Shown piece after piece: positions 1-5,707 of a stretch of DNA of 5,707 nt. This stretch comes from Ignavibacteria bacterium UBA4661. GTDB lineage: Bacteria > Bacteroidota > Ignavibacteria > Kapaibacteriales > UBA4661. The stretch lies in the NCBI GenBank assembly GCA_002405405.1, contig DHLT01000290.1:5366-11072 (forward strand), read 5' to 3'. Every line of letters starts with the position of its first letter. Positions within the stretch are counted from its first letter, which is position 1. Under the pieces are notes generated by a model. It was not told the DNA's origin. It was given only the letters and a program-made list of their open reading frames with translations, and did not search any database. The position numbers and the translations under genes are program-made.

Positions 1-1095
1 CAGTGTCGTATTATCAAACTTGAGGAAAATTATCGTTCGACTCAACCAATACTGGCTGTTACAAACTATGTTATTTCCCGTGCAACAGTACGCCATGAAA
101 AAGAATTGTATTCTCGTCGATCCGGTGCTGACTTTCCCATGCTTGTGCGCACGGCAACAGAGCGTCAGCAGTCGGCATTGGTCGTACAACAAATTCTAGA
201 ATTTCGTGAAATGGGTATTGCTCTTGAAGATATGGCAGTGTTGTTTCGTTCGGGATTTCATGCCTTTGATCTTGAAGTGGAATTAGCCAATGCGAATATC
301 CCATTCCAAAAATTTGGTGGATTTAAGTTTATCGAAACAGCTCATATCAAAGACATTATTGCACACCTGCGTTTGTTGGTTAATCCGGGCGATATGGTGA
401 GTTGGAATCGTGTTTTGCTTCTCTTGGATGGTGTTGGTCCACGCACGGCAAATACAATCATTGAAGCACTGCAAAACAATACCATCAATATTGAATATCA
501 TACTTCGCTGAGTACACTTACTCGTGGTAATGAAGCTATTACACATCTTTTTCGCACACTACAGAAACTGCGTGGTAGTGAACAGACTTTGGAAGAATTG
601 CTTTGGGAATTACTTGCGTACTATCGACCTATTCTTAAAAAGAAACATGATGATTACGAAAAACGGCTAAAAGATATTGAAGCATTTGCAGGTATCTCGG
701 CACGCTACAGTGGAGTGCAGGAACTCTTGAATGAAATTGCGATCGACCCGCCGGTTGAAAGTATTGATGATATAACACAACCTGATTCAGATGATGAGTA
801 TCTGACGCTTTCAACAATTCATTCAGCTAAAGGATTAGAGTGGAAAGTGGTGTTTCTGATTTGGGCGACCGATGGTCGATTCCCATCGATGAAAGCTTTG
901 CAAACAGCAGAGAAGCTCGAGGAAGAGCGGCGACTCATGTATGTTGCACTGACTCGCGCACAAGACCACCTCATTATTACCTATCCGATGAATATCTTTG
1001 ATCGTGAAAGCGGGATGGTCTTGAGCGAGGTATCAAGATTTTTGAATGGTATGCCTGATGAATTGATCGAGCGATTTGCTGTTGTTGAAGAGTAG
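1..1095 (+). CDS. UvrD/PcrA-family ATP-dependent DNA helicase, C-terminal part (5' truncated by window)
   Basis: The reading frame is open from base 1 to the TAG at 1093-1095, giving 364 residues; the N-terminal Walker A and DEAD-like box half lies upstream of the window. Superfamily 1A helicase motifs are visible in order: motif IV LEENYRST (residues 7-14), AVLFRS (79-84), the HIKDIIAHLRLLVNP stretch (about 115-129), a GVGPRTA helix-hairpin-helix-like turn (about 144-150), motif V LSTIHSAKGLEW (270-281) and motif VI RRLMYVALTRAQDHL (310-324), with the arginine finger in VALTRA. Family members are 3'-to-5' DNA translocases acting in nucleotide excision repair, mismatch repair, or removal of RecA and stalled forks. 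The protein stops about 35 residues after motif VI, so it lacks the Tudor-like tail typical of PcrA. Whether it is the orthologue of UvrD, PcrA or Rep cannot be decided from this half. It converges on the gene at 1251-2327. Confidence 0.95.
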   Translation, partial: QCRIIKLEENYRSTQPILAVTNYVISRATVRHEKELYSRRSGADFPMLVRTATERQQSALVVQQILEFREMGIALEDMAVLFRSGFHAFDLEVELANANIPFQKFGGFKFIETAHIKDIIAHLRLLVNPGDMVSWNRVLLLLDGVGPRTANTIIEALQNNTINIEYHTSLSTLTRGNEAITHLFRTLQKLRGSEQTLEELLWELLAYYRPILKKKHDDYEKRLKDIEAFAGISARYSGVQELLNEIAIDPPVESIDDITQPDSDDEYLTLSTIHSAKGLEWKVVFLIWATDGRFPSMKALQTAEKLEEERRLMYVALTRAQDHLIITYPMNIFDRESGMVLSEVSRFLNGMPDELIERFAVVEE

Positions 1096-1151
1096 GAGGA
1101 ATGCTTGCATTTTCTTTGCACACTACTCATCTTCGTACAACTATGTTGTCA

Positions 1152-1170
1152 TTGCGGTCTTGACCCGCAA
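1152..1170. repeat. Short hairpin repeat, TTGCGG / CCGCAA
   Basis: TTGCGG (1152-1157) is matched by CCGCAA (1165-1170) across a 7-base loop. An alternative fold pairs TTGC with GCAA and GGTC with GACC around a TT loop, leaving one C bulged. It forms the left hairpin of the convergent intergenic block, 57 bases after the helicase stop codon. No T-run follows on either strand, so an intrinsic terminator role is not supported. Confidence 0.5.
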
Positions 1171-1195
1171 TCTCACTACTTATCGTTTATTCAAC

Positions 1196-1223
1196 GTAGA
1201 GACGCAACGCATTGCGTCTCTAC
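1196..1223. repeat. Perfect 12-bp inverted repeat (GTAGAGACGCAA stem)
   Basis: GTAGAGACGCAA (1196-1207) and TTGCGTCTCTAC (1212-1223) are perfect reverse complements separated by the 4-base loop CGCA. As RNA it folds into a strong hairpin from either strand. It lies midway between two convergent genes, where it could block read-through from both sides or protect 3' ends, but there is no adjoining T-run. The motif is of a kind I recall as a widely dispersed intergenic palindrome in cyanobacteria and other bacteria. Only a genome-wide count would confirm that it is repeated in this organism. Confidence 0.8.
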
Positions 1224-1229
1224 CTTAAC

Positions 1230-1248
1230 CAACAATGACGAGTTGTTG
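1230..1248. repeat. Short hairpin, CAACAA / TTGTTG
   Basis: CAACAA (1230-1235) pairs with TTGTTG (1243-1248) around a 7-base loop, immediately beyond the stop codon of the minus-strand exported-protein gene (TAA read at 1253-1251). The stem is AT-rich and only 6 bp. It is the right-hand member of the three-hairpin cluster and could act in 3'-end formation of the minus-strand transcript, but that is inference. Confidence 0.4.
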
Positions 1249-1250
1249 AT

Positions 1251-2327
1251 TTACAACCGCACACTCATGCGCACCACAAACGCATCATAACGCAGAGCCG
1301 CTTCGCTGTTGAAAGGAAAGGTCATTTGTGTGGAGCGCATACGATACCAACCATAATTCAGAGCCGTTTGCATGAGCCATGCCACAACTGGTGCAACATT
1401 TGGTTGTGAGCGAAACACGCGTCGTGCAAGAGAATTGACAAAGTAGTTCGAGATTGTTTCTACTGATTCACTCAAGTACCATTGCAACACCAAATGGCGG
1501 CGATAGACAAGTGTGTTATCAAAACTCCCCATCAGAGAAATATCGCCAATATTGAGTGCAATGCCATTCGTATAAGATTTACCAAAACGAAGTGAACCAC
1601 TGCCATAGCTTGCCAAGATTCCATCAGGATCAAATTGTGTGACAGAACGCTCCGGTGCGGAGATTTTATCAAAGATTGTCCACGCAGAGCCATCTCCATT
1701 GAAAAAGACAATAGAAGAATTGTCACCAAGAGAATAGCCTAATCCTTGCGTTTCGAAGGTACCGAACTGTACGCCGGTTGCTAATGCACGGTTAGCATCG
1801 GGTGAGGATGCTCGTTGTGTATGAATAAAAAAGCCTGTTTCACCCTGAAAGAGCAATGATGAAGAACTAGACCGCGTGTAGTTACGTTCAAAGCCGAAAC
1901 GAAGACCATACTGTTGCGTTGTATTCACATCGCCATTGAGAGCAGAAAACATAGGTGAGCCCAAACCTGCTTCAAGCGAAACACGAAAATCACCATGGCG
2001 ATAGTTACTCGTTAATAATCCTAATGTCCAATCCTCAACATCATCCCAACTATCGAAATTCCATCCATAGCCATCATAGTTTTGCCATGAACGCCAGGAG
2101 CGTCTTCCTGCTCTGCGGAGAGAGTCATTACGGCTTGTATAGTAGTCATGCGTTGAGTCTGCAGAGAAGGCGGGTGTATCGCTGAACGGTGTTTCGATTG
2201 AGAAGAGAACCGTAGACTTATCGGGCATACTCAATATATCATGGGGTCGAGCAGAGAGTGTTGTTTGCACTTTGATCATGCAGAAGAGTATCAAAGCCAA
2301 GCGAAGAGAAAAGAGAAGAGATTTCAT
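1251..2327 (-). CDS. Exported, putative outer-membrane beta-barrel protein of unknown family
   Basis: I do not recognise the family. The chosen ATG (2327-2325) gives 358 residues beginning with a clear Sec signal peptide: MKSLLFSLR, a hydrophobic core LALILFCMIKV, then a likely cleavage after LSA at about residue 26. The frame extends 38 codons further upstream, but that would bury the signal peptide. C16 is not in a lipobox. The mature protein has an arginine- and tryptophan-rich segment (residues about 70-100, with RRAGRRSWRSW then YGWNFDSWDD) and a serine run (153-157). Alternating polar/hydrophobic, glycine- and aromatic-rich stretches follow, including LRFGF, GVQFG, SLRFGK and a final strand FVVRMSVRL. 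This resembles outer-membrane barrel strands, although the last residue is leucine rather than the usual phenylalanine. Residues about 278-332 look alpha-helical, unlike a simple barrel. It is transcribed towards the helicase and away from ltaE; no operon partner is visible. Confidence 0.75.
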   Translation of the reverse strand: MKSLLFSLRLALILFCMIKVQTTLSARPHDILSMPDKSTVLFSIETPFSDTPAFSADSTHDYYTSRNDSLRRAGRRSWRSWQNYDGYGWNFDSWDDVEDWTLGLLTSNYRHGDFRVSLEAGLGSPMFSALNGDVNTTQQYGLRFGFERNYTRSSSSSLLFQGETGFFIHTQRASSPDANRALATGVQFGTFETQGLGYSLGDNSSIVFFNGDGSAWTIFDKISAPERSVTQFDPDGILASYGSGSLRFGKSYTNGIALNIGDISLMGSFDNTLVYRRHLVLQWYLSESVETISNYFVNSLARRVFRSQPNVAPVVAWLMQTALNYGWYRMRSTQMTFPFNSEAALRYDAFVVRMSVRL

Positions 2328-2343
2328 TGGTGTGAGAAAATAA

Positions 2344-2372
2344 AAAATGAAACAGATGCAAGTTGATGTCAA
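2344..2372 (-). promoter_or_regulatory. Weak sigma70-like promoter candidate for the exported-protein gene
   Basis: On the minus strand a perfect TTGACA (2372-2367) is followed, after a 17-base spacer, by CATTTT (2349-2344), which matches TATAAT at only three of six positions. It would start transcription just ahead of the ATG at 2327 and leave a very short leader. The -35 match is exact but the -10 is poor, and an AT-rich gap yields such hits by chance. Confidence 0.2.
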
Positions 2373-2556
2373 TACAAACACATACGAAGTAGCATGGGAA
2401 TAGTTACGCGATGAAATGTCGGTACTGTCCTTGTAAAGCACTGATTGATAAAAATCAGAATTCTATTTTTCTTGTCGCATAATCTCTGCTACATTGCGAT
2501 CTAATTTTTTCTGTAATGCAAGCTGTATGCTAAAAGATAGCCGTATTTTCATGGCA

Positions 2557-2562
2557 TATAGT
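2557..2562 (+). promoter_or_regulatory. Candidate -10 element (TATAGT) for ltaE
   Basis: TATAGT matches the TATAAT consensus at five of six positions and lies 26 bases before the ltaE start, which would give a leader of about 20 bases. No recognisable -35 hexamer sits 16 to 18 bases upstream. The rest of the 261-base divergent gap (2328-2588) holds only AT-rich sequence, a weak 6-bp hairpin at 2441-2458, and no small gene that I can support. Confidence 0.25.
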
Positions 2563-2588
2563 CTTTGATTCTTCCCTCATGATAACCT

Positions 2589-3620
2589 ATGTCTTTGATC
2601 ATTGATCTCCGCAGTGATACTGTTACCAAACCCACACGCGCCATGCGCGAAGCCATGATGAATGCAGAAGTTGGCGACGATGTTTATGGGGAAGATCCCA
2701 CGGTGAATGCATTGCAAGAACGCTTGGCAACAATGTTTGGCAAAGAAGCAGCATTGTGGGTACCAACGGGTGTGATGGGAAATCAACTTGCTATTAAAGC
2801 CCATACCAATGACGGCGACGAAGTTATTGTTGATGAAGAGTCTCATATCTATCGTTATGAAACAGCTGCACCCTCGATCTTATCACGTGTGCAGTTGCGT
2901 ATTCTTCGTACACAGCGTGGTGTATTTGATGATGCAGAAGTAGAGCAAACGATCAATCCTGACATCTACTACTTTGCAAAAACAGGTTTGGTGTGCATGG
3001 AGAATACGCAGAATCGGTATGGTGGTGCTGTGATACCACTTGTTGAGATTGAGCGCATTTCTGCCATTGTCAAACGATCTGCTATACCTTTTCATCTTGA
3101 TGGTGCTCGCTTGTGGAATGCTTGTGTTGCAACGGGTATTTCACCAAAAGAGTACACGAAAGACTTCGACTCAGTCTCTGTGTGTTTGTCTAAAGGGTTA
3201 GGAGCACCCGCCGGTTCCGTATTGGTGGGCTCGCAAGCTCTGATTACTAAAGCGCACAAGTGGCGTAAAATTATCGGTGGTGGTATGCGCCAAGTCGGTA
3301 TCCTTGCCGCTGCCGGTTTGTATGCGCTCGATCATCATGTCGAGCGACTTCGAGATGACCATGCTCATGCACGTTTTTTTGCTGAGCGTATTCATGAGAA
3401 GTTTCCTTTAGCAATTCATCCCGCGGATGTCGAAACAAATATCGTTGTGCTGAACTCGGCACCTTACAGCAATCCGTCGGCATTAGTTGCATTTTGCAAA
3501 GAGCATAATGTTATTATTTCTCCTTGGAAACATGGCACCGTGCGTTTGGTCTTCCACTATGATATTGATGCGATGCAGACCGAACAAGCCATTGATGTTA
3601 TCTGTGCCGGTTTACGATAG
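2589..3620 (+). CDS. ltaE: Low-specificity L-threonine aldolase
   Basis: This is a pyridoxal-phosphate enzyme of fold type I that reversibly cleaves L-threonine and L-allo-threonine to glycine and acetaldehyde in the cytoplasm. Its 343 residues match the usual length (E. coli LtaE is 333). Family blocks appear in order: IDLRSDTVTKPT (5-16), AEVGDDVYGEDPTVN (26-40), VPTGVMGNQ (58-66), the SHIYRYE histidine H86 expected to stack on the cofactor, FHLDGARLWN (168-177) with D171 for the pyridine nitrogen, CLSKGLGAPAGS (199-210) with Schiff-base lysine K202, and GGGMRQVG (230-237). Near the end HGTVRLVFHYDI supplies R319, a likely carboxylate-binding arginine. All expected key residues are present. 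The ATG is fixed by an in-frame TAA at 2583-2585, two codons upstream; there is no Shine-Dalgarno sequence. The glycosidase gene begins 37 bases after the stop codon, so co-transcription is plausible. Confidence 0.97.
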   Translation: MSLIIDLRSDTVTKPTRAMREAMMNAEVGDDVYGEDPTVNALQERLATMFGKEAALWVPTGVMGNQLAIKAHTNDGDEVIVDEESHIYRYETAAPSILSRVQLRILRTQRGVFDDAEVEQTINPDIYYFAKTGLVCMENTQNRYGGAVIPLVEIERISAIVKRSAIPFHLDGARLWNACVATGISPKEYTKDFDSVSVCLSKGLGAPAGSVLVGSQALITKAHKWRKIIGGGMRQVGILAAAGLYALDHHVERLRDDHAHARFFAERIHEKFPLAIHPADVETNIVVLNSAPYSNPSALVAFCKEHNVIISPWKHGTVRLVFHYDIDAMQTEQAIDVICAGLR

Positions 3621-3633
3621 ATGTGATTAGTAC

Positions 3634-3657
3634 TGTTCTTCTCATTTTTTCTTTTGT
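3634..3657 (+). promoter_or_regulatory. Pyrimidine-rich start region without Shine-Dalgarno, before the GH3 gene
   Basis: The 24 bases ahead of the ATG at 3658 are almost entirely T and C, with a TTTTTTCTTTT core, and lack any GGAG-like purine run. Comparable T-rich leaders precede the genes starting at 5299 (+) and 2327 (-). This may reflect translation initiation through ribosomal protein S1 or unstructured leaders rather than base pairing with 16S rRNA. The tract is not preceded by a hairpin, so I do not call it a terminator for ltaE. Confidence 0.35.
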
Positions 3658-5208
3658 ATGATTATGTCGCTTTCTCTTCGTCAAAAAATCGCTCAGTGTA
3701 TCATGCCACGTATTTCAGCGAATGAATATTTCGCTGATGAATCTGTCCGCAAAGCCGCATGGCAACTCGTTTCTGAGTATGGAATCGGTGGATGGTGCGT
3801 TTTTCAGGGAGAAGCGATTGCCACAGCACGAATGATTAAGGAATTACAACAGCGGAGTGCAGTCCCTTTACTTATTTCAGCTGATTTTGAATTTGGTCTT
3901 GCTATGCGCTTGCAAGGTGGAACATCATTTCCTCATGCGATGGCATTGGGTCGTTTGGATGATGTTAAAACAACATATTCGGTTGCACAAGCCATTGCCA
4001 AAGAAACACGAGCACTTGGTATTCATTGGAATTTTGCTCCTGTGTGCGACATCAATTCCGACAAACTTAATCCTATCATCAATATTCGTGCTTTTGGTGA
4101 AACGGCTGATGAGGTGAGCAAGCATGGTTCGGCTTATATACAAGGAACACAAGCAGAGCATGTGATGGCATGTGCTAAACATTTTCCCGGTCATGGCGAC
4201 ACAAAAGCTGATTCGCACATTGAGTTGCCGACATTGCCTTTTGATAAGAATCGCTTAGATGCTTTGGAATTAGTTCCCTTCAAAGCAGTGATTGAAAGCG
4301 GTGTACAGTCGATTATGGTAGGGCATTTAGCTATTCCTGCGCTTGACAGTTCAGGTGTGCCGGCATCACTTTCAAAAAGTATTATGACAGATCTCTTGCG
4401 TCATGAACTTGGTTTTAAGGGTATTATCACTACCGATGCACTCGATATGAATGCAATAATAAATCACTATGATAATGCCACTGCCGCAGTATTAGCTTTT
4501 GGTGGTGGTGCTGATGTCGTACTTCTGCCAACGGATGTGGTTGGTGCATTGGATGCAATTGAACATGCTGTCAGGAATGGTAGTATTCCCGAAGTACGAG
4601 TGGAAGAATCATACCAGCGTGTGATGGCGGCAAAAGAATGGACAAAAGCAATCAATTCAAGCAATCCTGCTCGCTCTATTAAGGTCGAAGATATTGATAT
4701 CAATATTCACGAGCACCAAACATTAGCATTGGAAACAGCCCGTCGTGCCGCTGAGTGGTTTGGTGCAAAAGAAGCCGTATTACCGATGAGTAAGTTCAAG
4801 CAGTTTGCGGCATTTGCATTGGTTACTGAAAAAGATATGGATGCGGCAGAATCATTTTTGAAATACAGTGCGCAATTAAGTGAACAAGATTGTGATGTAG
4901 CGTTTATCAATGCAAGTATTACAGACGAGCACATCAAAGAATATCAAGAGGCAACACAATCGGCAGAGGTTGTGATCTTTGCCATTTTTGTCCGTGCTAA
5001 TGCATATCAGGGCACAATTCGTTTGCCGGAACGTTTGGAAGCCATTGCACCGCTTCTTGCTCAAGGCAAACCAACCGTCGCAGTTCTTTTTGGCAATCCA
5101 TACATTCGAGAATCATTTCCGGCGGATGCTTTCTTGTGCATGTATTCATCATCGGAAGGGAGTTTAGCTGCCGCCGCATTCCATCTCTTTAAGAGTGATG
5201 AAGTATGA
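3658..5208 (+). CDS. Family 3 glycoside hydrolase, beta-N-acetylhexosaminidase (NagZ-like), two-domain
   Basis: The enzyme probably removes beta-linked N-acetylglucosamine from muropeptide fragments or related sugars. The N-terminal (beta/alpha)8 domain covers residues about 5-330. It carries LISADFEFGLAMRL (72-85), NFAPVCDIN (125-133), KHFPGHGDT (174-182) followed by DSH (185-187), MVGHLAIPALD (220-230) and GIITTDALDMNAI (255-267). By analogy with characterised NagZ enzymes, H187 with D185 is the acid/base dyad and D260 the nucleophile; the DSH dyad separates this group from beta-glucosidases. Residues about 350-516 form a GH3 C-terminal domain (VVIFAIFVRANAY, VAVLFGNPYIRESFP, MYSSSEGSLAAAAFHLF), as in two-domain Bacillus NagZ. 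The protein ends just after this helix, short of the GKLPV-type strand usual in longer relatives. No signal peptide is seen, so a cytoplasmic recycling role is likely. ATG 3664 is an alternative start. Substrate is inferred, not shown. Confidence 0.93.
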   Translation: MIMSLSLRQKIAQCIMPRISANEYFADESVRKAAWQLVSEYGIGGWCVFQGEAIATARMIKELQQRSAVPLLISADFEFGLAMRLQGGTSFPHAMALGRLDDVKTTYSVAQAIAKETRALGIHWNFAPVCDINSDKLNPIINIRAFGETADEVSKHGSAYIQGTQAEHVMACAKHFPGHGDTKADSHIELPTLPFDKNRLDALELVPFKAVIESGVQSIMVGHLAIPALDSSGVPASLSKSIMTDLLRHELGFKGIITTDALDMNAIINHYDNATAAVLAFGGGADVVLLPTDVVGALDAIEHAVRNGSIPEVRVEESYQRVMAAKEWTKAINSSNPARSIKVEDIDINIHEHQTLALETARRAAEWFGAKEAVLPMSKFKQFAAFALVTEKDMDAAESFLKYSAQLSEQDCDVAFINASITDEHIKEYQEATQSAEVVIFAIFVRANAYQGTIRLPERLEAIAPLLAQGKPTVAVLFGNPYIRESFPADAFLCMYSSSEGSLAAAAFHLFKSDEV

Positions 5209-5216
5209 ACAGATAG

Positions 5217-5276
5217 CACACAACATTCCCTGAATAGCACTGCATGGGGAGAATGAAGTGTGTGATATCCTTTTTT
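5217..5276 (+). terminator. Possible imperfect terminator hairpin after the GH3 gene
   Basis: CACAC (5217-5221) pairs with GTGTG (5258-5262). Inside this, across an AA/AA internal loop, CATTC (5224-5228) pairs with GAATG (5251-5255), and CC (5229-5230) can pair with GG (5248-5249) if A5250 bulges. The loop is about 17 bases. A run of six T (5271-5276) follows 8 bases after the stem, with a second T-run at 5281-5285. The spacing to the T-run and the broken stem are not canonical, so this could instead be a leader structure of the response regulator gene. Confidence 0.3.
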
Positions 5277-5298
5277 GGTCTTTTTCTCGTGGTAATTT

Positions 5299-5707
5299 AT
5301 GTCCGCTCAAAGAAAAAATACTCTTGTCTCTGTGAGGAAAATTCGCATTGTCGTTGCCGATGACTATGGTATTACGCTGTCCGGTATCTGCATGTACTTG
5401 AAATATGCTGAGAATATCGAAATTGTCGATACAGCTTCTAATGGAAAAGATCTTGTAGAGCGCGTGTTGCACCATACACCCGATGTTGTGCTGTCGGATA
5501 TTCGTATGCCGGAAATGACGGCCATTTATGCGGTTCGTATTATCAAACGTAAAGCACCAAAGACCAAAGCAATTATGCTGACCTCTTTTGAGGATCGCGA
5601 TCATATTGAAGAGGCGATGCATGCAGGAGCAGATGGATATCTTTCTAAAGATGTGAATCCTAAAGATCTCATTCAAGCGGTTCAACAAGTATTTCGGCGA
5701 GAAAAGG
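5299..5707 (+). CDS. Response regulator, receiver domain (3' truncated by window), probably NarL/FixJ type
   Basis: 136 complete codons are visible and the frame is still open at the window end. A receiver domain runs from residue about 14 (RKIRIVVADD) to about 134. It has the acidic pair D21-D22, the phospho-acceptor D67 in VVLSDIRMP, the switch threonine T95 in IMLTSF, and the conserved lysine K117 in YLSKDVNPKDL. The DRDHIEEAMHAGADGYLSKDV segment and the following helix resemble the NarL/FixJ group, which would place a LuxR-type helix-turn-helix DNA-binding domain just beyond the window; this is inference. The ATG is fixed by an in-frame TAA at 5293-5295, one codon before the TTT that precedes it; no Shine-Dalgarno is present. 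Behind the aspartate, the usual MDG is replaced by MTA (residues 73-75). The cognate histidine kinase is not in the window and the regulated genes are unknown. Confidence 0.93.
   Translation, partial: MSAQRKNTLVSVRKIRIVVADDYGITLSGICMYLKYAENIEIVDTASNGKDLVERVLHHTPDVVLSDIRMPEMTAIYAVRIIKRKAPKTKAIMLTSFEDRDHIEEAMHAGADGYLSKDVNPKDLIQAVQQVFRREK

Larger units (their letters stand above)
1148..1239. repeat. Composite intergenic repeat block with short terminal inverted repeats
   Basis: This is the convergent gap between the helicase and the exported-protein gene. It begins with GTCATTG (1148-1154) and ends with its exact reverse complement CAATGAC (1233-1239). Two hairpins sit inside and a third overlaps the right end. 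The left part (GTCATTGCGGTCTTGACCCG and on) and the inner GTAGAGACGCAA palindrome resemble dispersed intergenic repeats that I recall from many bacterial genomes, where they are often mistranslated into peptides such as HCGLDPQSH. The block could be a small non-mobile insertion or several independent repeats side by side. Its boundaries are my inference; the inverted repeats themselves are directly visible. Confidence 0.5.

Noticed and set aside
1098..1117. AATGC / GCATT inverted repeat followed by TTCTTT after the helicase stop
   Set aside because: The 5-bp stem has a loop of only two bases and the T-run is interrupted, so it is too weak to call a terminator.
1105..1290. Plus-strand 61-codon frame in the convergent gap
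   Set aside because: It is a translation of the intergenic repeats (CGLDPQSH, RRDATHCVST type peptides) and runs antisense into the 3' end of the exported-protein gene; it does not look like a real protein.
2328..2441. N-terminal 38-residue extension of the exported protein
   Set aside because: Starting at 2441 would place a clear signal peptide internally; the ATG at 2327 begins exactly at the basic n-region.
2441..2470. CTGATT / AATCAG hairpin followed by a T-rich tract
   Set aside because: It has a weak 6-bp AT-rich stem and lies between divergent genes, where no plus-strand transcript needs ending; probably chance.
5209..5270. Possible frameshifted remainder of the GH3 C-terminal domain
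   Set aside because: The frames I read after the stop at 5208 show no GKLPV-like strand and hit stops quickly, so the early end looks natural rather than a recent frameshift.
5593..5602. GATCGCGATC palindrome
   Set aside because: It is a single copy inside the receiver-domain coding sequence and is explained by the codons there; no second copy suggests a regulatory site.
5164..5688. Minus-strand 174-codon frame opposite the response regulator
   Set aside because: It is antisense to a receiver domain with all catalytic residues intact; its Cys/His/Ile-rich composition is typical of a shadow frame.

Overview
The window holds five protein-coding genes, two of them cut by the window edges. I see no RNA gene, insertion sequence or CRISPR array. 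A coding signal peptide followed by a beta-rich protein suggests a Gram-negative envelope. None of the gene starts has a Shine-Dalgarno purine run, and base composition is moderately AT-rich. The convergent gap carries dispersed-repeat motifs. Together these fit a Bacteroidota/Chlorobiota-type lineage, but that placement is inference and no marker gene here settles it.

Layout. Bases 1-1095 (+) are the C-terminal half of a UvrD/PcrA-family superfamily 1 helicase. A convergent gap of about 155 bases follows, packed with three inverted repeats, one a perfect 12-bp stem. Bases 1251-2327 (-) encode an exported, probably outer-membrane, protein of unknown family. A 261-base divergent gap precedes ltaE (2589-3620, +), a low-specificity L-threonine aldolase. 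After 37 bases comes a two-domain family 3 glycoside hydrolase of the beta-N-acetylhexosaminidase (NagZ-like) type (3658-5208, +). A 90-base gap with an imperfect hairpin and T-runs separates this from the receiver domain of a response regulator (5299 to the window end, +).

How they fit together. ltaE and the glycosidase are close enough to share a transcript, but their biochemistry is not obviously linked: glycine/threonine interconversion versus peptidoglycan amino-sugar recycling. The response regulator is probably a separate unit whose output domain and partner kinase lie outside the window. I find no convincing new multi-gene system. The items most worth a second look are the composite intergenic repeat, the unrecognised exported protein, and the shared pyrimidine-rich, Shine-Dalgarno-free start regions.
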